64,000 bases of DNA from Argentina anserina. Lineage: Eukaryota > Streptophyta > Magnoliopsida > Rosales > Rosaceae. Where the stretch lies: positions 64,501 to 128,500 of the forward strand of contig NC_065874.1 in NCBI RefSeq assembly GCF_933775445.1, given 5' to 3'. Within the stretch, counting starts at the first letter, position 1, and every line of letters begins with the position of its first letter. The notes under the pieces are model-generated. The model was not told the origin of the DNA, searched no databases, and was given only the letters and a program-made list of their open reading frames with translations. Positions 9,937 to 22,226 of this stretch are shown piece by piece. The position numbers were made by a program, and so were the translations under genes.

Positions 9937-11903
9937 ATGGCCATGCCGCATCCAGAACCTGACCATAAGCAACTTGGTTCAATAAATCCAATAGAGGTTC
10001 ATGATGATGATGATGATGATGATGATGTTGAGCAGATCTTGTCAGTATCTCCGGTAAAGCTCCTGAAGCTACCACACCTGACCGACTATCTTTCACAAGT
10101 CCCATCCCACAACAACCCTCTCGAGCTCAATCCCTATTACCGCCCTTCCGACGGCTTCTATATAACACCATCCGATGTCATCCTTCGCCAGATTGTCTAC
10201 GACCTCTCCGGCGCTGGCGTCTCCGCACGTCCCTCCTCAGCTTACCACCGCGCCGGCCCACGACAGCGCATCGTGTTTGAGCCGTCGAGCATCAAGGCGG
10301 CTATTGTGACATGCGGAGGGCTGTGCCCGGGAATGAACACGGTGGTGAGAGAGCTGGTTCTTGGCCTCTGGCACCTCTACGGAGTCCGTCAGATTTTTGG
10401 TATCAAGGCTGGCTATCGTGGATTTTATTCTATGGAACCCATCCAGCTTAACCCAAAGCTCGTAGACAATTGGCACAAAAATGGCGGCACTGCCCTGGAG
10501 ACCTCCAGAGGTGGTTTTCATCTTCAAAAGATTGTCGATGCCATCCAACATCGCGGCTATGCCCAGGTACCAGATTCCCCATCCGATCATTGTTCCTCTG
10601 TTTGTTAGCCTATTAGTTTTTTTTTCATATTTCATTTTATATGTAGATCACATATTACAGATTAATTGATCCGATTATGTATGTCACCAATATAAACATG
10701 AACTACGTGTCTACGTCTGTCACAAACAAATTTGAAGGTACCATGCCATTTGATCATTTGATGGAACCATCTGTTGCTATTAATTGTAGGTAGTGGTCAA
10801 ACTTTAGAATATAGTATATACATATGGAATTATGGATGGATATCATGATCTTCAATCTTTTACATAAATTATTGTAATGTAAATGGAGTGCTACTAAAGT
10901 AGATGCTAATTTAAAATTTCAGAGCCTGGGTAGGTCTTTTTTACCGTATAGTGATGCCTAGACTTGTTAACTAATTTAGCTAAGTTAGTACTGGTATCAG
11001 TGTTATAATGTATCTACCTGCATGCATATATGCATGGATTGCTGTAGAAAGTCTAGATGAAAATTCTCCATCACCGCGCAGGTGTATGTTATAGGTGGAG
11101 ATGGCGCAATGCGCGGGGCAGTTGAGATATTTCATGAGATTTGTAGGCGAAAACTGAAAGTTGGGGTTACTGGGATTCCAAAAACAGTTGACAATGATGT
11201 TGGCATAATTGACAGATCTTTCGGGTTCCATACCGCAGTAGAAATGGCCCAACAAGCAATAAATGCAGCTCATGTGGAGGCTGAAAGTGCAGTAAATGGA
11301 ATAGGCTTGGTCAAGTTGATGGGTCGAAGTACTGGCCACATTGCTCTACATGCAACATTGAGCAGCCGAGACGTGGACTGCTGCCTAATCCCAGAAACTG
11401 AGTTTTACCTAGAAGGGAAAGGAGGGCTATTTGAGTTCCTGGAGCAGCGACTGAGGGAGAATGGACACGTAGTGTTAGTAGTGGCCGAAGGAGCAGGACA
11501 GGACATAATTCCAAGGAACGAGGCTCAGAAACAGGAGAGGGATGAATCTGGGAACCCAGTGTTCTTAGATGTTGGCCGATGGTTGAAGTCGGAGCTCAAT
11601 AATTGGTGGAGCAGGGATCACCCGAACGAGCTCTTCATGGTTAAGTACATAGACCCTACATACATGATCCGCGCTGTTCCTGCAAATGCTACAGATAACT
11701 TGTACTGTACGCTTCTTGCCCATTCAGCTGTTCATGGAGTGATGGCTGGTCACACTGGATTCGTCCCTGGCCCCATCAATGGCAACTATGCTTACATTCC
11801 TCTTGAAGAGGTGGCAAAGGCTAAGAATGAGGTCAACACAAAAGACCACAAATGGGCGTGGGTGAGATCTGTCAGCAATCAGCCCGATTTCTGCAGGACT
11901 TGA
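9937..11903 (+). CDS. PFK2: ATP-dependent 6-phosphofructokinase, PFK2 type
   Basis: Two exons, 9937-10566 and 11082-11903, join in phase 0 to a 483-residue protein. It phosphorylates fructose 6-phosphate to fructose 1,6-bisphosphate with ATP, the committed glycolytic step, probably in the cytosol since no transit peptide is evident. Visible motifs: the nucleotide-binding [12 protein letters not shown] (glycine marks an ATP-using rather than PPi-using enzyme), catalytic [14 protein letters not shown] with GHIA, and AEGAGQ. The N-terminus has a run of eight aspartates. GGDGAMRGA replaces the more common GGDGT form, and the C-terminus NQPDF is typical of the PFK2 branch as I recall it. One intron only, far fewer than other plant PFKs. 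The 54-bp tandem repeat lies just upstream. Next gene downstream is the GH17 enzyme at 15.7 kb, same strand. Confidence 0.93.
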
Positions 11904-12007
11904 CTGATCCCAGTAATTGGATCATGGCCAGAGGATTTCAATTCCGTATTTTCTCATCTCTAGCTTTGAGTCTTCGACTCATGGATCGATATCGTAATTT
12001 GTATTTA

Positions 12008-12502
12008 AATTTTTATAGAATTTTAAAATACAATATTATTTTGAGTAATCTTAAATTTTGAAGTTGAATCTGTTTTATTTCTAAATTCTAAAGCATACCG
12101 CGAGTGTTACAAGTTAATACATTAATTATATTTATTTATATTTATCAAGTTCATAATATATGGGAGTTATAGCATTTACTTCTTTGTAACTTCTATTTTA
12201 TTTTTATGAGTTACAAACTTCTATTTCTATAATTCTATATACTCTTGATATCTTCATTTCATATATACTTATCATGCCAAAGAAGAACCAATTAGTTTTA
12301 GGATCCGAGTATGTTAGGATCCGAGTATGTGAGTGTACTTCATTCAAGTGTTAATTCATTCAAGTGTTATGTTATTTTCTAATGATTTTGAATTAATAAT
12401 TACTAATATTATTTGTTAATAATATTATGTATTTGCATGATTTTGTAGGAGACAAAATCTTGCTGGCTAGAGGAACATTTATCAACCAAATATCCAATAA
12501 TC
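12008..12502. repeat. Direct repeat, copy A
   Basis: About 495 bp starting ATTTTTATAGAATTTTAAAA and ending near ATCAACCAAATATCCAATAA. It aligns with 14305-14921 with small indels. Copy A carries two tiny local duplications (AGGATCCGAGTATGT twice; ATTCAAGTGTTA twice). Class unknown; an LTR-like or tandem transposon relic is possible. Confidence 0.75.
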
Positions 12503-12644
12503 TTAAGAGTAGACTCGGTGTATATTGTGATCGAAAAGTGTATATATTATAAAGATAAGTCTCTTACATACATATTTTAAATTCCTTTCAATATATGTTA
12601 TTATAGTAAGATATTTATGTGTTATTTCCTAAAAATGTTAACCA

Positions 12645-13068
12645 TTAGAGGATTTTCAACAACTCATCTTAAAATTTTCTATTATAGAGGATAAAACAAC
12701 TAAATCTCTTTAAAAAAAACCTTAACTCCAACAGCTCCTATATTCTATTGTCTAAAATTAAATGCAAATGTGTATAATTAAATGAAATCAAATTGAACCT
12801 TATAATGCCATAATTTATACTAAGACAAAAAAATGAGTGATAAATCATTCCTTATTTTTTTGGATATTTTTTAGGATAGAGATTGTTTTCAAAATTATAC
12901 AGATTTTGAAAATTCTACAAAATATAGAGATTTTGTTTACCTCTTTTTCCACTTTCTCTAATATAGCGGACGGTTTAGAGGAGCTGTTGGAGCTAAAAAT
13001 TGATGTTTTTCCTCTATAATATAGATTATTTGGGTTTTAGAGGAGCTATTGGAGATACTCTTATACTA
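12645..13068. mobile_element. MITE-like element between the direct repeats
   Basis: The left end (AGAGGATTTTCAACAACTCA, then CTATTATAGAGGATAAAAC) is matched, inverted, by the right end, whose complement reads AGAGTATCTCCAATAGCTCC then CTATATTATAGAGGAAAAAC. The words CCAACAGCTCCT and GGAGCTATTGGAGA are also inverted to each other. No coding capacity. Confidence 0.6.
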
Positions 13069-14304
13069 ATTGTTATAACGTAAAAGGAAAAAGGGTCTGT
13101 ATCATTATTTCTTCGGTTGCCTCTCAATAAGGATGTTGCCATGGTTGCCTAAAGAAAACATTATGGTGAATACCATATTCATAAATTAATTGGTCAATAT
13201 TCTATTGACAAGTTGCCTTCAGTAATTTGATGCCTCGGTTTTAAACTTTTAATGTCCTTACGGTTGATGTCTTCAGAAATTCGTTCCTCAAATTTAATGT
13301 CCTTTTGGAAAATTGTTGCATTTCGATAATTGTTGCTTCAAAATCGATATATGTGTATGTCATTTGATGGCAATGAATGTGAGGGTGATAAAAATACATG
13401 ATGAGATTCATTGTCTAGATATATATGTGGCATGGCTTGATATTATCATGTTTGCTTACATGAGAGCAAGACTCGTTCGAATTCACTCAAACACAAAAAT
13501 TGTGGGGGTCAAGGAAATAAAGGAAGGAAAATGGGCTTATATAGTCTAATATAATTAAATAATTAAATATCCAATGATGTTGCCTATTATTGTATTATAC
13601 AAAAATATTTGTGAGTTAGAGTAAATTTTGGATAATACTCTAATAGCTAGCCACTAGGTTAAACGCCAAAAGCTAGTGGTTAATATATTGAGGAGGATGA
13701 GATTTATGCATTTAAAATAAAAGGTCAATAGTGATGGTAACCCAACCTATGTGATTGGAGATCCCATGAAGTAGGTTCATATGGGTAAAAATAAGACACT
13801 TGTTGATCAACGGTACACTATCAAACTAAAATTAAGAGTCTATCCCTATGATATAAAGTTAGTGCTTTAACTTGAACGATAAGGATGAACTTTGTTCTTA
13901 ATGAGTGCCATAACCCTTGTGATTCGGTGGTGTGTCTGATTCTAGTGCACACTTGATGGACTCACCTATATGAGTGTGGAAGTGAGGCTGCTTCTTATGA
14001 AAGCCAATGCATTCTCTCTAGAGCATTCATGAATATTTAGATAGGGCGCATGACCTTAACGCGCCAAATGGCGGATGACGCTTGGTTGAGGTTCAATGTG
14101 GATGGTTGTTCTCTTACTCACATGAAGAAGTTTTAAATCATATAAAATTTAATTTTCACCTGATTTATGTGGGTAATGATTATCTATCATATGACTGCTT
14201 CATAGTCCAAAAGACTCCAATACATATGCATTGAATTCTCATTTTCCTTTGGTAATCCTTATATACCTATTGCATTTATTTTGAAAATTGTACGGGGTTA
14301 TTGG
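13069..14304. other. Spacer between direct repeats, no gene
   Basis: AT-rich, without a supported exon. The part about 13720-14100 has a more even base composition than its surroundings and looks like a piece of a larger repeat, but I cannot assign it. Confidence 0.35.
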
Positions 14305-14921
14305 AATTTTTATAGAATTTAAAAATACAATATTATTTTGAGTTATCTTAAATTATAAAGTTGAATATCCGTTTTATTTCTAAAACATTCAATGGGTGTT
14401 ACAAGCTAATAAATTAATTATATTTATTTATATTTATCATGTCATAATATATATGGGGTTAAAAGCATTCATTTATTTATAACTTCTTTTTTATCTTTAT
14501 GAATTACAACCTTGCATGCCTATATAATCTTGACATCTCTTTTATTTCATATATACTTATCATGCCAAAGGAAAAACCAAGTAGTTCTAGAATCCAAGTA
14601 TGTGAGTGTACGCTTATAAGGATCAACAGTTGTTGTACCCTGGAGGGTAGACGTCATAAACCTGCTGCACCGAGACATTGTCTATGAGGGGCGAAATCTA
14701 CTCTTAAGGTCAGTATTTACACGCCTCAACCTTAAACATTTATCATTCAAGTGTTAATTGTAAGCCTCGTTGATAAAAAAATTCATATTATGTTATTTTC
14801 TAATGATTTTGACTTAATAATTACTAATATTATTTATTAATAATATTTTGTATTTGCATGATTTTGTAGGAGACAAAATCTTAGTGACTAGAGGAACATC
14901 TATCAACCAAATATCCAATAC
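14305..14921. repeat. Direct repeat, copy B
   Basis: About 617 bp aligned with copy A. It carries about 120 bp not in A (roughly 14605-14728) and lacks A's local duplications. Shared landmarks are TATCATGCCAAAG, TATTTGCATGATTTTGTAGG and GAGACAAAATCTT. Confidence 0.75.
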
Positions 14922-15720
14922 TCATCACTAGATAAATGATCATAAATGTAATGATTTGCAGAGTTGTGCGTGAACCCAAACTTCATACCGGTCATTGTAA
15001 GCATTATCTGCAAATTAATGACACCATCATAATTCTGGTGATGATTTAATAAGGCAGTAAGTCTTTACATGCTAAATTCTTGTGTATAATCGAGCTTTTC
15101 TGAAGAATAAGGTGGTGTTCGTCTGGGCTGGCCCGCCGGACCATAGTCTTTACTCTTTACATCCGTTTTTGATTTGAATGTCGGCCAGTAAAGTGAACAA
15201 ATAAAAATATATGCTGCATCGATCTATATTCCATGCCTATTTTTAACGACCAGTAGAAAAGGTTGTGGGCTGCATCTGCATGTACAGAGATATTCGGGTG
15301 GAAGTCGGCTAGCTAGACAAAACTTGAAAAAGGAACATGTCCCGTTAGCAGATGTCGTTTGGATATTGCTTGAGATTGAGGGCTGTTTACAATGTTCATA
15401 TTGAACAACAGAACAAGAGCGAGTTCATATGGCAGATAGCTATGGTGGAAAAAACATATGTAAAAATGGGCACGTCATTTTCCAAGCTTAGTTTGGGGGT
15501 TAGGAGATGACACCTATATTGGCACCAACAAATTGAAATTCCCGAAACTTCCCGCTGTGGGACATCGGCTGGGAGGATACGCAAGTAATTCTCTATTCTC
15601 ATACATAAGTGGTATATAGGAGCTGCTTCTACTTTCTTCTTCTTTCTTCTTATTCTTCTTCTTCTTCTTCCTTCTTATTTGGTACTGATCACCGACTTGA
15701 GTTGAGCGGTTAATATATGA
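14922..15720. promoter_or_regulatory. Upstream region of the GH17 gene
   Basis: No coding segment. A CTT/TTC-rich pyrimidine run lies at about 15630-15680, close to the ATG and typical of a plant 5' UTR or core promoter. Confidence 0.4.
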
Positions 15721-18609
15721 ATGAATGAACCTGCTTGTCGGGGCATCAGGGCTGCGATAAAGATGTCAGCAGGAGGACGAGCAACAAGGCTAGTTTGCTT
15801 AGTAGTGATTTGGTGCTTGACATGTCCAAGGGGGGCAGAAGCAGCCATTGGAGTGAACTGGGGGATCTTGTCTTTCCACAAGCTCAAACCTTCCACTGTC
15901 GTAGATCTCTTGCAAGCCAACAAGATATCCAAAGTTAAGCTTTTTGATGCAGACCCAGATTGCCTTGAGGCTCTCATGGGCTCTAAGATTCAGGTCATGG
16001 TCGGAATTCCCAATGACATGTTGGCCGGTTTCAGCTCTTCCACTGACGCCTCTGATTTGTGGGTCCGCCGCAATGTCTCTAGATACGTCGTTAAAAATGG
16101 CGTCGATATTAGGTCCCTCTCTACCTCCCCTTATTCCAACTTCCATCTTTTCTTTGATTATTTCATCTTCCTTATTCTTCTTTCCGTTAACCATGTCATT
16201 TTTTTCCCTCTTCTGGGCTTGCATGTTTTTTTTTTCCTCTTCTAGGTTTGTATGTCCCTCTTTCTAGGTAGAGACATTTTATTTAATTTTGTTGCTGATA
16301 ACTTACTGTAAAACTGCAATTTGTGGTGCTGCTATAATGCCATGTTTCACTTCCCAATGTGATCAAGTGAAAATTAGCCGGATTGATCTCTGTGTGCTTA
16401 CATATGAGGGGAAGCTTACAGACAATATTTTTCTGATCTTTTACTGTTAAGGAATAAATCTGATTTACAATTGAGTCCACCACAATTCTGAAGAAGCCAA
16501 CGTTACTAAGTACCAACTGCGTAGTAATGAAGTAGAATTAAAAGTCTTTAGGATTCTGGCTAGACTTCTAGTATTTATAGACGATATTCTAGATGGAAGA
16601 AAAAACTCACAAAAGAACTAGGAGCAATATATCAATAAGAAATATTTCATATACTTGTTAATCATTTGATACTTATGTTCCAGGTTGGAAACCCTTTTGA
16701 GCTTGTGTTTCCAAATGCATTTATAAGATTATGTTTATATCCATCAAAAGTAAAGTGACTTGGTAGTGCAGTCTTGACGTGTTTTTAGCAAGTCCTATTG
16801 GTATCTTACATCTCAATTTGAATGTCTGATAGTCAGCTGGTATTACCCTACTTTTGGCAACGCAGGTCTTTTGTCTAAGAAAGCTCTAGTATCTGGTTCA
16901 GTCATTATGCTGTTTATGCTGAACCAGACTTCCCTTCTATTCTTTATTAATTGCAACCTCCTAGTGAAAACTGACATCAATAATGTCAAGGTATTGGAGT
17001 TTAATCCACCTTCAACGGTCTAGTTAAGATAATTTCTCAGGGTAACTTCATGAAATGTAGTGAGGTATTAGTTTCTATATCTGCATCCCAAAGTAAAAGT
17101 TAAGAAAGGCGTCAGGGTAACTTCGTTAAGTGTTTTGATTGTTTGAGTTTCTATATTTGCACCCAAAGTAAAACTTAACATAACGCCTCCTTCAGTAAGT
17201 GCAGTGATTGTTCAAGTTTCTATGTCTACACCCCAAGTAGCTTTTTCAGTGGAGCACTATGCTATTCACTAGTCACACTAGGATATAAAACCACATAGGA
17301 AGATTTCACTGTCAGGGAGCCTAACAGATCCATGTGGACATCTCTCACACAAGTTTATCTCTTCCTAACTCTTGTATGAGAAGTTTCTCTTCTGCTAATA
17401 GTAGACTTCCATTTTGCTGGTAAGACATAACTATCTGTGTTAGACTTTTTGGTACACATCCCAACCTCTGTAATTTAGTTCTTGGTTTATGATGGCAGGT
17501 ATGTTGCAGTTGGAAATGAACCATTCCTTACAAGTTACTCAGGTCAATATCTGTCTTATGTCATGCCTGCACTGCTCAATCTACAACAGTCCTTGGCGAA
17601 AGTGAACCTTGCAAGTTATGTGAAGTTAGTGGTACCCTGTAACGCTGACGCCTATGAGGCTGCACTTCCTTCTGAAGGGGCATTTCGACCAGAACTAACA
17701 GAAATTATGACTCAGCTTGTTTCGTTTCTCAACTCAAATGGTTCTCCTTTTGTAGTCAATATCTACCCATTCCTAAGTCTCTATGGAAGCTCAGATTTCC
17801 CTCAAGAATATGCGTTCTTTGAGGGGACTAGCCATTCTGTCACAGATGGGTCCGCTGTATACAACAATGCATTTGATGGAAATTTTGACACGCTGGTTGC
17901 GGCCCTGAGCAAACTGGGTTATGGTCAGATGCCTATTGTTATTGGGGAGGTGGGCTGGCCGACAGATGGAGCCACCAGTGCAAATCTCACTGCTGCAAAG
18001 ATATTCAACCAAGGCCTGATAAAGCATGTTTTAAGTAATAAAGGCACTCCTTTAAGGCCAGGCGGCCCTCCGATGGATGTATACCTTTTTGGTCTGCTTG
18101 ATGAAGGGGCAAAGAGCACACTTCCGGGCACCTTTGAAAGGCACTGGGGAATTTTTTCCTTTGATGGCCAGGCTAAGTATCCGTTGAACCTTGGTTTAGG
18201 CAGCAGCCAATTGATAAATGCAAGGAATGTTGAGTATCTACCGTCTAGGTGGTGCGTGGCAGACCCAGCAAGGGATTTGTCTGGTGTAGAAAGTCACATG
18301 AAACTTGCTTGTAGTGTTGCAGATTGCACCACACTCAGCTATGGGGGATCATGTAACGGTATTGGTGCAAAGGGAAATATCTCATACGCTTTCAACAGTT
18401 ACTATCAGGTCCAAATGCAGAATGAGCAAAGCTGTGATTTTGATGGGCTTGGTATGGTCACTTTTCTAGACCCTTCGATGGGTGAGTGCAGGTTTCTTGT
18501 GGGCGTTACTACGTCTAGTTCTACTTCCATTTCTCATCTGCAACACAGTTCAGCCATTGTTTGGATTTGGATTCTTATTTCATGGAGGGTTTGGATTTTT
18601 GTGACATGA
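15721..18609 (+). CDS. GPI-anchored glucan endo-1,3-beta-glucosidase (GH17 with X8 domain)
   Basis: Two exons, 15721-16112 and 17499-18609, join as ATTAG|G TAT to restore ...GVDIRYVAVGNEP. The product is 500 residues from the first ATG, or 486 from the ATG at 15763, which I prefer because it gives a normal secretion signal (MSAGGRATRLVCLVVIWCL..., cleaved near GAEA). GH17 spans roughly residues 30-350: acid/base glutamate in VGNEP and nucleophile in IGEVGWP. A cysteine-rich X8/CBM43 callose-binding domain follows, from RWCVADP to about FLDPSMGECRF. A hydrophobic C-terminal tail (IVWIWILISWRVWIFV) fits a GPI-anchor signal. The enzyme would trim callose at the cell surface or plasmodesmata. Closest by memory to Arabidopsis glucan endo-1,3-beta-glucosidase 5/6. 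The intron is 1386 bp. Confidence 0.93.
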
Positions 18610-19050
18610 GTCTCCTCTACAGTGTTTTTCCAAAAGTGCCGTCTTCTAAAACTACTATTTTGTGATAAGCTTCATAGGAGATGATATACGTACTAGTGGC
18701 CTAGATAATTAGTGTAGGTAGAGTGTACTCGGTAGAATGTATACATATTAATTTTGAATTTTCTGAATGCACGTAGTGTTTCTAAATCTATTGATGGAAT
18801 AATCAAAACTCAAGCAAGTTTTAGTAATTGAAAGTTACAGCGTAATGATGCCACTTATTGGCTTATTGCCACACAACCACACATTGTCTAAATGCCCCAA
18901 CTCCTCTGAGAAAAATCAACAGATCATCCAGGACTTCAATTATACATATATTGAGCAAAGTTTAATATCCAAGTAGCCAAGTTCCTTATAAAAGCTAAAC
19001 GTTCCGGTACCATCCATTAGTGAGACTACAAGCTAGTGTGTATATATATA
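18610..19050. other. 3' flank of the GH17 gene
   Basis: Presumed 3' UTR followed by AT-rich spacer; no gene. A short (TA)5 at about 19041-19050 marks the edge of the first foldback element. Confidence 0.4.
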
Positions 19051-19463
19051 CATGGTCTTTTCAAGTGAGGGATCCCTTTTTTGGTTTAAAAAATGAATAG
19101 GTCACTTAACTAATTTTTCAATTATATTTTCACATCTCCACCGTTCAACTTCTAGAGTCTAATGTATAGATCATCTCTGTAAAATTTCAACTAAAATAGA
19201 GGCGTTTAAGGTATTCAAAATTGGAATTTAAACTTATAAACATGAATGGTTCCTGTTTGACAGAGTTGGTGTGTCCATTGTTTTTACCAAGTTTGATATT
19301 TTAACGATCACCATTTTGGCTGAAATTTTACAGAGGTGATCTATACATTAGACTCTAAAAGTTGAACGGTGAAGATGTGAAAATATAATCCAAAAGTTAG
19401 TGAATGAGTTATCCATTTTTTAAACCCAAAAAAAAGGATCTCTTAATGGCTTAGTGGAAGGGC
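19051..19463. mobile_element. Long-armed foldback element M1
   Basis: The two halves are inverted copies with arms of about 190 bp: GTGATCTATACATTAGACTC on the right matches the complement of GAGTCTAATGTATAGATCAT on the left; GGTTTAAAAAATGAATAGGT is mirrored by the complement of ATCCATTTTTTAAACCC. Both ends run directly into (TA)n. No coding capacity. A (TA)n-targeted MITE, as in the rice Micron family, is the nearest known analogue. Confidence 0.8.
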
Positions 19464-19479
19464 TATATATATATATATA

Positions 19480-19865
19480 ATTAATCTTCATTATGAAATT
19501 ACAGAGTGAAGTTTCAATTTTAGTATACTTTTCGGTCAAATTTTTTCATCACAAGTGATTTAATATTTAGGTATGTTATTCAATATCATCTCTGCAAAGT
19601 TTCATTCAATTTGACAATGGTTTGAGCTTTTAAAATTGAGATTTACATGAACGGTTTACATTGAACAGATTTAATTTGTTCATTGATTTAATCTAATTTC
19701 AATACCTTAACGATAACCGAATTGGATGAAAATTTGCAAAGATGATCTTGAATAACATACCTAAATATTGAATTACATGTGATGAAAAAATTTGACCGAA
19801 AAGTGCTAAAATTGGAACGTCACCCTGTAATTTCAGAGTGACACTCTGGATATGAACCGTGTGTG

Positions 19866-19868
<3 letters not shown>
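19480..19868. mobile_element. Long-armed foldback element M2
   Basis: ACAGAGTGAAGTTTCAATTT at the left is mirrored by AAATTGGAACGTCACCCTGT at the right, and the match continues inward (ATTTAGGTATGTTATTCAA against the complement of TTGAATAACATACCTAAAT). It lies between (TA)n runs at 19464-19479 and 19869-19912. Closely related to M3. Confidence 0.82.

Positions 19869-19912
<44 letters not shown>
19869..19912. repeat. (TA)n microsatellite
   Basis: About 22 perfect AT units between foldback elements M2 and M3. Confidence 0.98.
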
Positions 19913-19913
<1 letters not shown>

Positions 19914-19916
<3 letters not shown>

Positions 19917-20305
19917 TCCCTATCCAGAGTGAAGGTTCACTCTGAAGTTCAGAGTGAAGTTCCAATTTTAGCACACTTTTCGGTCACATTTTTTCACCAT
20001 AAGTGATTCAATATTTAGATATGCTATTCAAGATCATCTCTATAAAGTTTCATCCAATTTGACAATAATTTGAGCTTTCAAAATTGAGATTTACACGAAC
20101 GGTTCACGTTGAACAGTTTTAATTCATTCATTAATTTAATCTAATTCCAATACCTTAACGATTCCGAATTAGATGAAATTTTGTATAGATGATCTTGAAT
20201 AGCATACCTAAATATTGAATCACTTATACTGAAAAAATTTGACCGAAAAATGTGCCAAAATTGGAACTTCACTCTGAAACTTCAGAGTGAACCTTCACTC
20301 TGGAT

Positions 20306-20310
<5 letters not shown>
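19914..20310. mobile_element. Long-armed foldback element M3
   Basis: Starts CCTATCCAGAGTGAAGGTTC and ends with its complement-like TGAACCTTCACTCTGGATAG, so the terminal inverted repeats are near perfect for 20 bp and continue for most of each half. Same family as M2 (shared GATTCAATATTTAG, TTCAAGATCATCTCT). Bounded on both sides by long (TA)n. Confidence 0.88.

Positions 20311-20391
<81 letters not shown>
20311..20391. repeat. (TA)n microsatellite, about 40 units
   Basis: Eighty bases of uninterrupted AT to the right of M3. Confidence 0.98.
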
Positions 20392-20395
<4 letters not shown>

Positions 20396-20573
20396 TTAGA
20401 ACATGGCCCTGACCACCGGAAGCAGATCAAGATGAACTACACGTCGAATTTCACACGCCTTGCGTAGGAAGCAAGAAAATTAGCAGCCTCGTCGAATTCA
20501 AACTATAATAAAGATGGTTGATTTGGGCGAAGGATAGTGAAACTTATAACATAGTAAGCGGTCGAGACAAAGA

Positions 20574-21451
20574 TTAAGCAAGGGTAAACATGTAAGTAGT
20601 GCAATCACCAAGGTGGAAAGAGGCATCAGGAAGGGTGCCATGGGCTCTCTTGTTGTCATATCCAGGATAGTCATCCTTGCAGAAGGGCACAGATTGGTTT
20701 AGTTTCAGTCCTCCTATCTTGTCTGCTTTCTTCACTAAGTCCCATTTGTCGTAAGGATGGCCTTCTTTGTGAGATATATGAATCTCCCCTCCCTGTTTTT
20801 TCAAAAGAAGTTTAGCATTCCTGAGAAAACCCTTCACCAATCTCTTGTTCAACCTGTTGGACACATATTCATTGATCATCAAAAGGTAATACATATAGTT
20901 CTTTACGGTACAAATTAGAGAGCAGACAAGTATTTACTGGATCTGGCAGTGGCTTTCTTCCCGGAAGAGAAAGCCAACATGAGGGAAGTTGTAGACAATT
21001 CTGTCAAACCTCTGGGTGGAGAGGAAGAAGTGTTGACTCATGGTCTTGGCGTCCACCCCGTACAGCACCAAACAACCCTTTTCTTCAAGCTCCCTCACAT
21101 TTGTAATTGCATTATTGTACTTGCTATACATCTTCTCTGCAGTTCAGATCATAGCCAATAGTATTGAGTTGGTATTTGTTATCTACGATACAACTAAGGA
21201 ACATAAAAGGCAAGCTGGAACTGAAATTTGGGACCTTGGGAATCGAGAGAGGTGGCGACCATGTTGCGCGCTGATCCAAAGTGGGTGGCTAGAGAAAGAG
21301 CGAAAGAGAAGTCTCCTTCTCCGACCAACAATATCCTATGCCTGGATGAGTAGTGCTTTCTCCATCGCTCTTCCGATTCTTCCTCTGACGATTCATCATC
21401 ATCTGTTTCCCTTTCTTCAGGGTATTCATCTTCTTCCTCCTTTTTTCCCAT
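20574..21451 (-). CDS. BMT5-like (DUF2431) Rossmann-fold methyltransferase
   Basis: Three minus-strand exons, 21235-21451, 20938-21136 and 20574-20853, join in frame to 231 residues. After an acidic lysine/glutamate N-terminus (MGKKEEEDEYPEERET...), the core starts HRILLVGEGDFSFALSLA, the glycine-rich SAM-binding loop of the DUF2431/BMT5 family. FDRIVYNFPHVGF is the family's NPPY-like block, and GGEIHISHKEGHPYDKW with the C-terminal HLGDCTTYMF complete the fold. The yeast founder methylates a uridine of 25S rRNA; plant members, often annotated At4g26485-like, are uncharacterised, so rRNA methylation here is inference. Family length is usual (220-250). Confidence 0.88.
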
Positions 21452-22226
21452 TCTGTTTCTGTTGATTTTCCAACCAGTCCACCGATTTTCTAACTAAAAC
21501 AAAGCGAGCAGTCGAGCACTGAGCATCGCGACCCAAAAATAAATGCTTGGTTCAGAAATCAGAATAAAATACATCCTTTACGCTAGAACTTTACACCTTC
21601 TAGGAGGACCCTTTTTTATCCCCTTCCCGTCCGACCTTTTATTTTCTCTGATAAAAGTAACTCACTCTCCACAGTCTCCAGTACAGGGTTGACTGTCAAT
21701 TATGGCCTAATAAAGGCTTTGCTTTCTCCGTAAAATACGTTTGGACTTTCATTTCCCAATTTCGAAAACCATTTCTCTTCAATTTTTCTTCCAGTTCTGA
21801 AGATTTCTGAAGATTTGTACCAGGAATGAAGGTACCATGTTATGGTTTATACTGATCTGCTTGATATCGGAGTCACATATCGTCCGCTAAACTGCATATT
21901 GTTAAGCCAACTACTCGCTACTCGGAACCAATCGAACAACAAACTTATTTACAATCATAAAACTCGCCACTGTCTAAGGTCATAAAGTTTGAAGGTCCTC
22001 TAAGAAAACTTAAACAAAAACATAAGTAGGTCATGCTGCCTGTCTACCCCGGAAAATCCACAAAGCAGGATCCATCATATTAGTGCTCCGATGGCATCTA
22101 GAAGCCTGCATTGTATCACCAGAATACTCTATTAATCATGCTGAATATGAAACAGCCATATAAGCTCAATTACAGCGGAAATTAATTGCTTAGCAGCGAT
22201 CCCAACCTATTACAGAAATCATGACA
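21452..22226. other. Promoter of the DUF2431 gene and 3' flank of NRPD4
   Basis: No exon is visible. The segment adjoining 21452 is the leader/promoter of the minus-strand DUF2431 gene; the rest should be 3' UTR of NRPD4. Confidence 0.4.

Noticed and set aside
15799..16224. 141-codon minus-strand frame opposite GH17 exon 1
   Set aside because: Antisense shadow of the glucanase exon.
21040..21465. 141-codon plus-strand frame
   Set aside because: Antisense shadow of DUF2431 exons 1 and 2.
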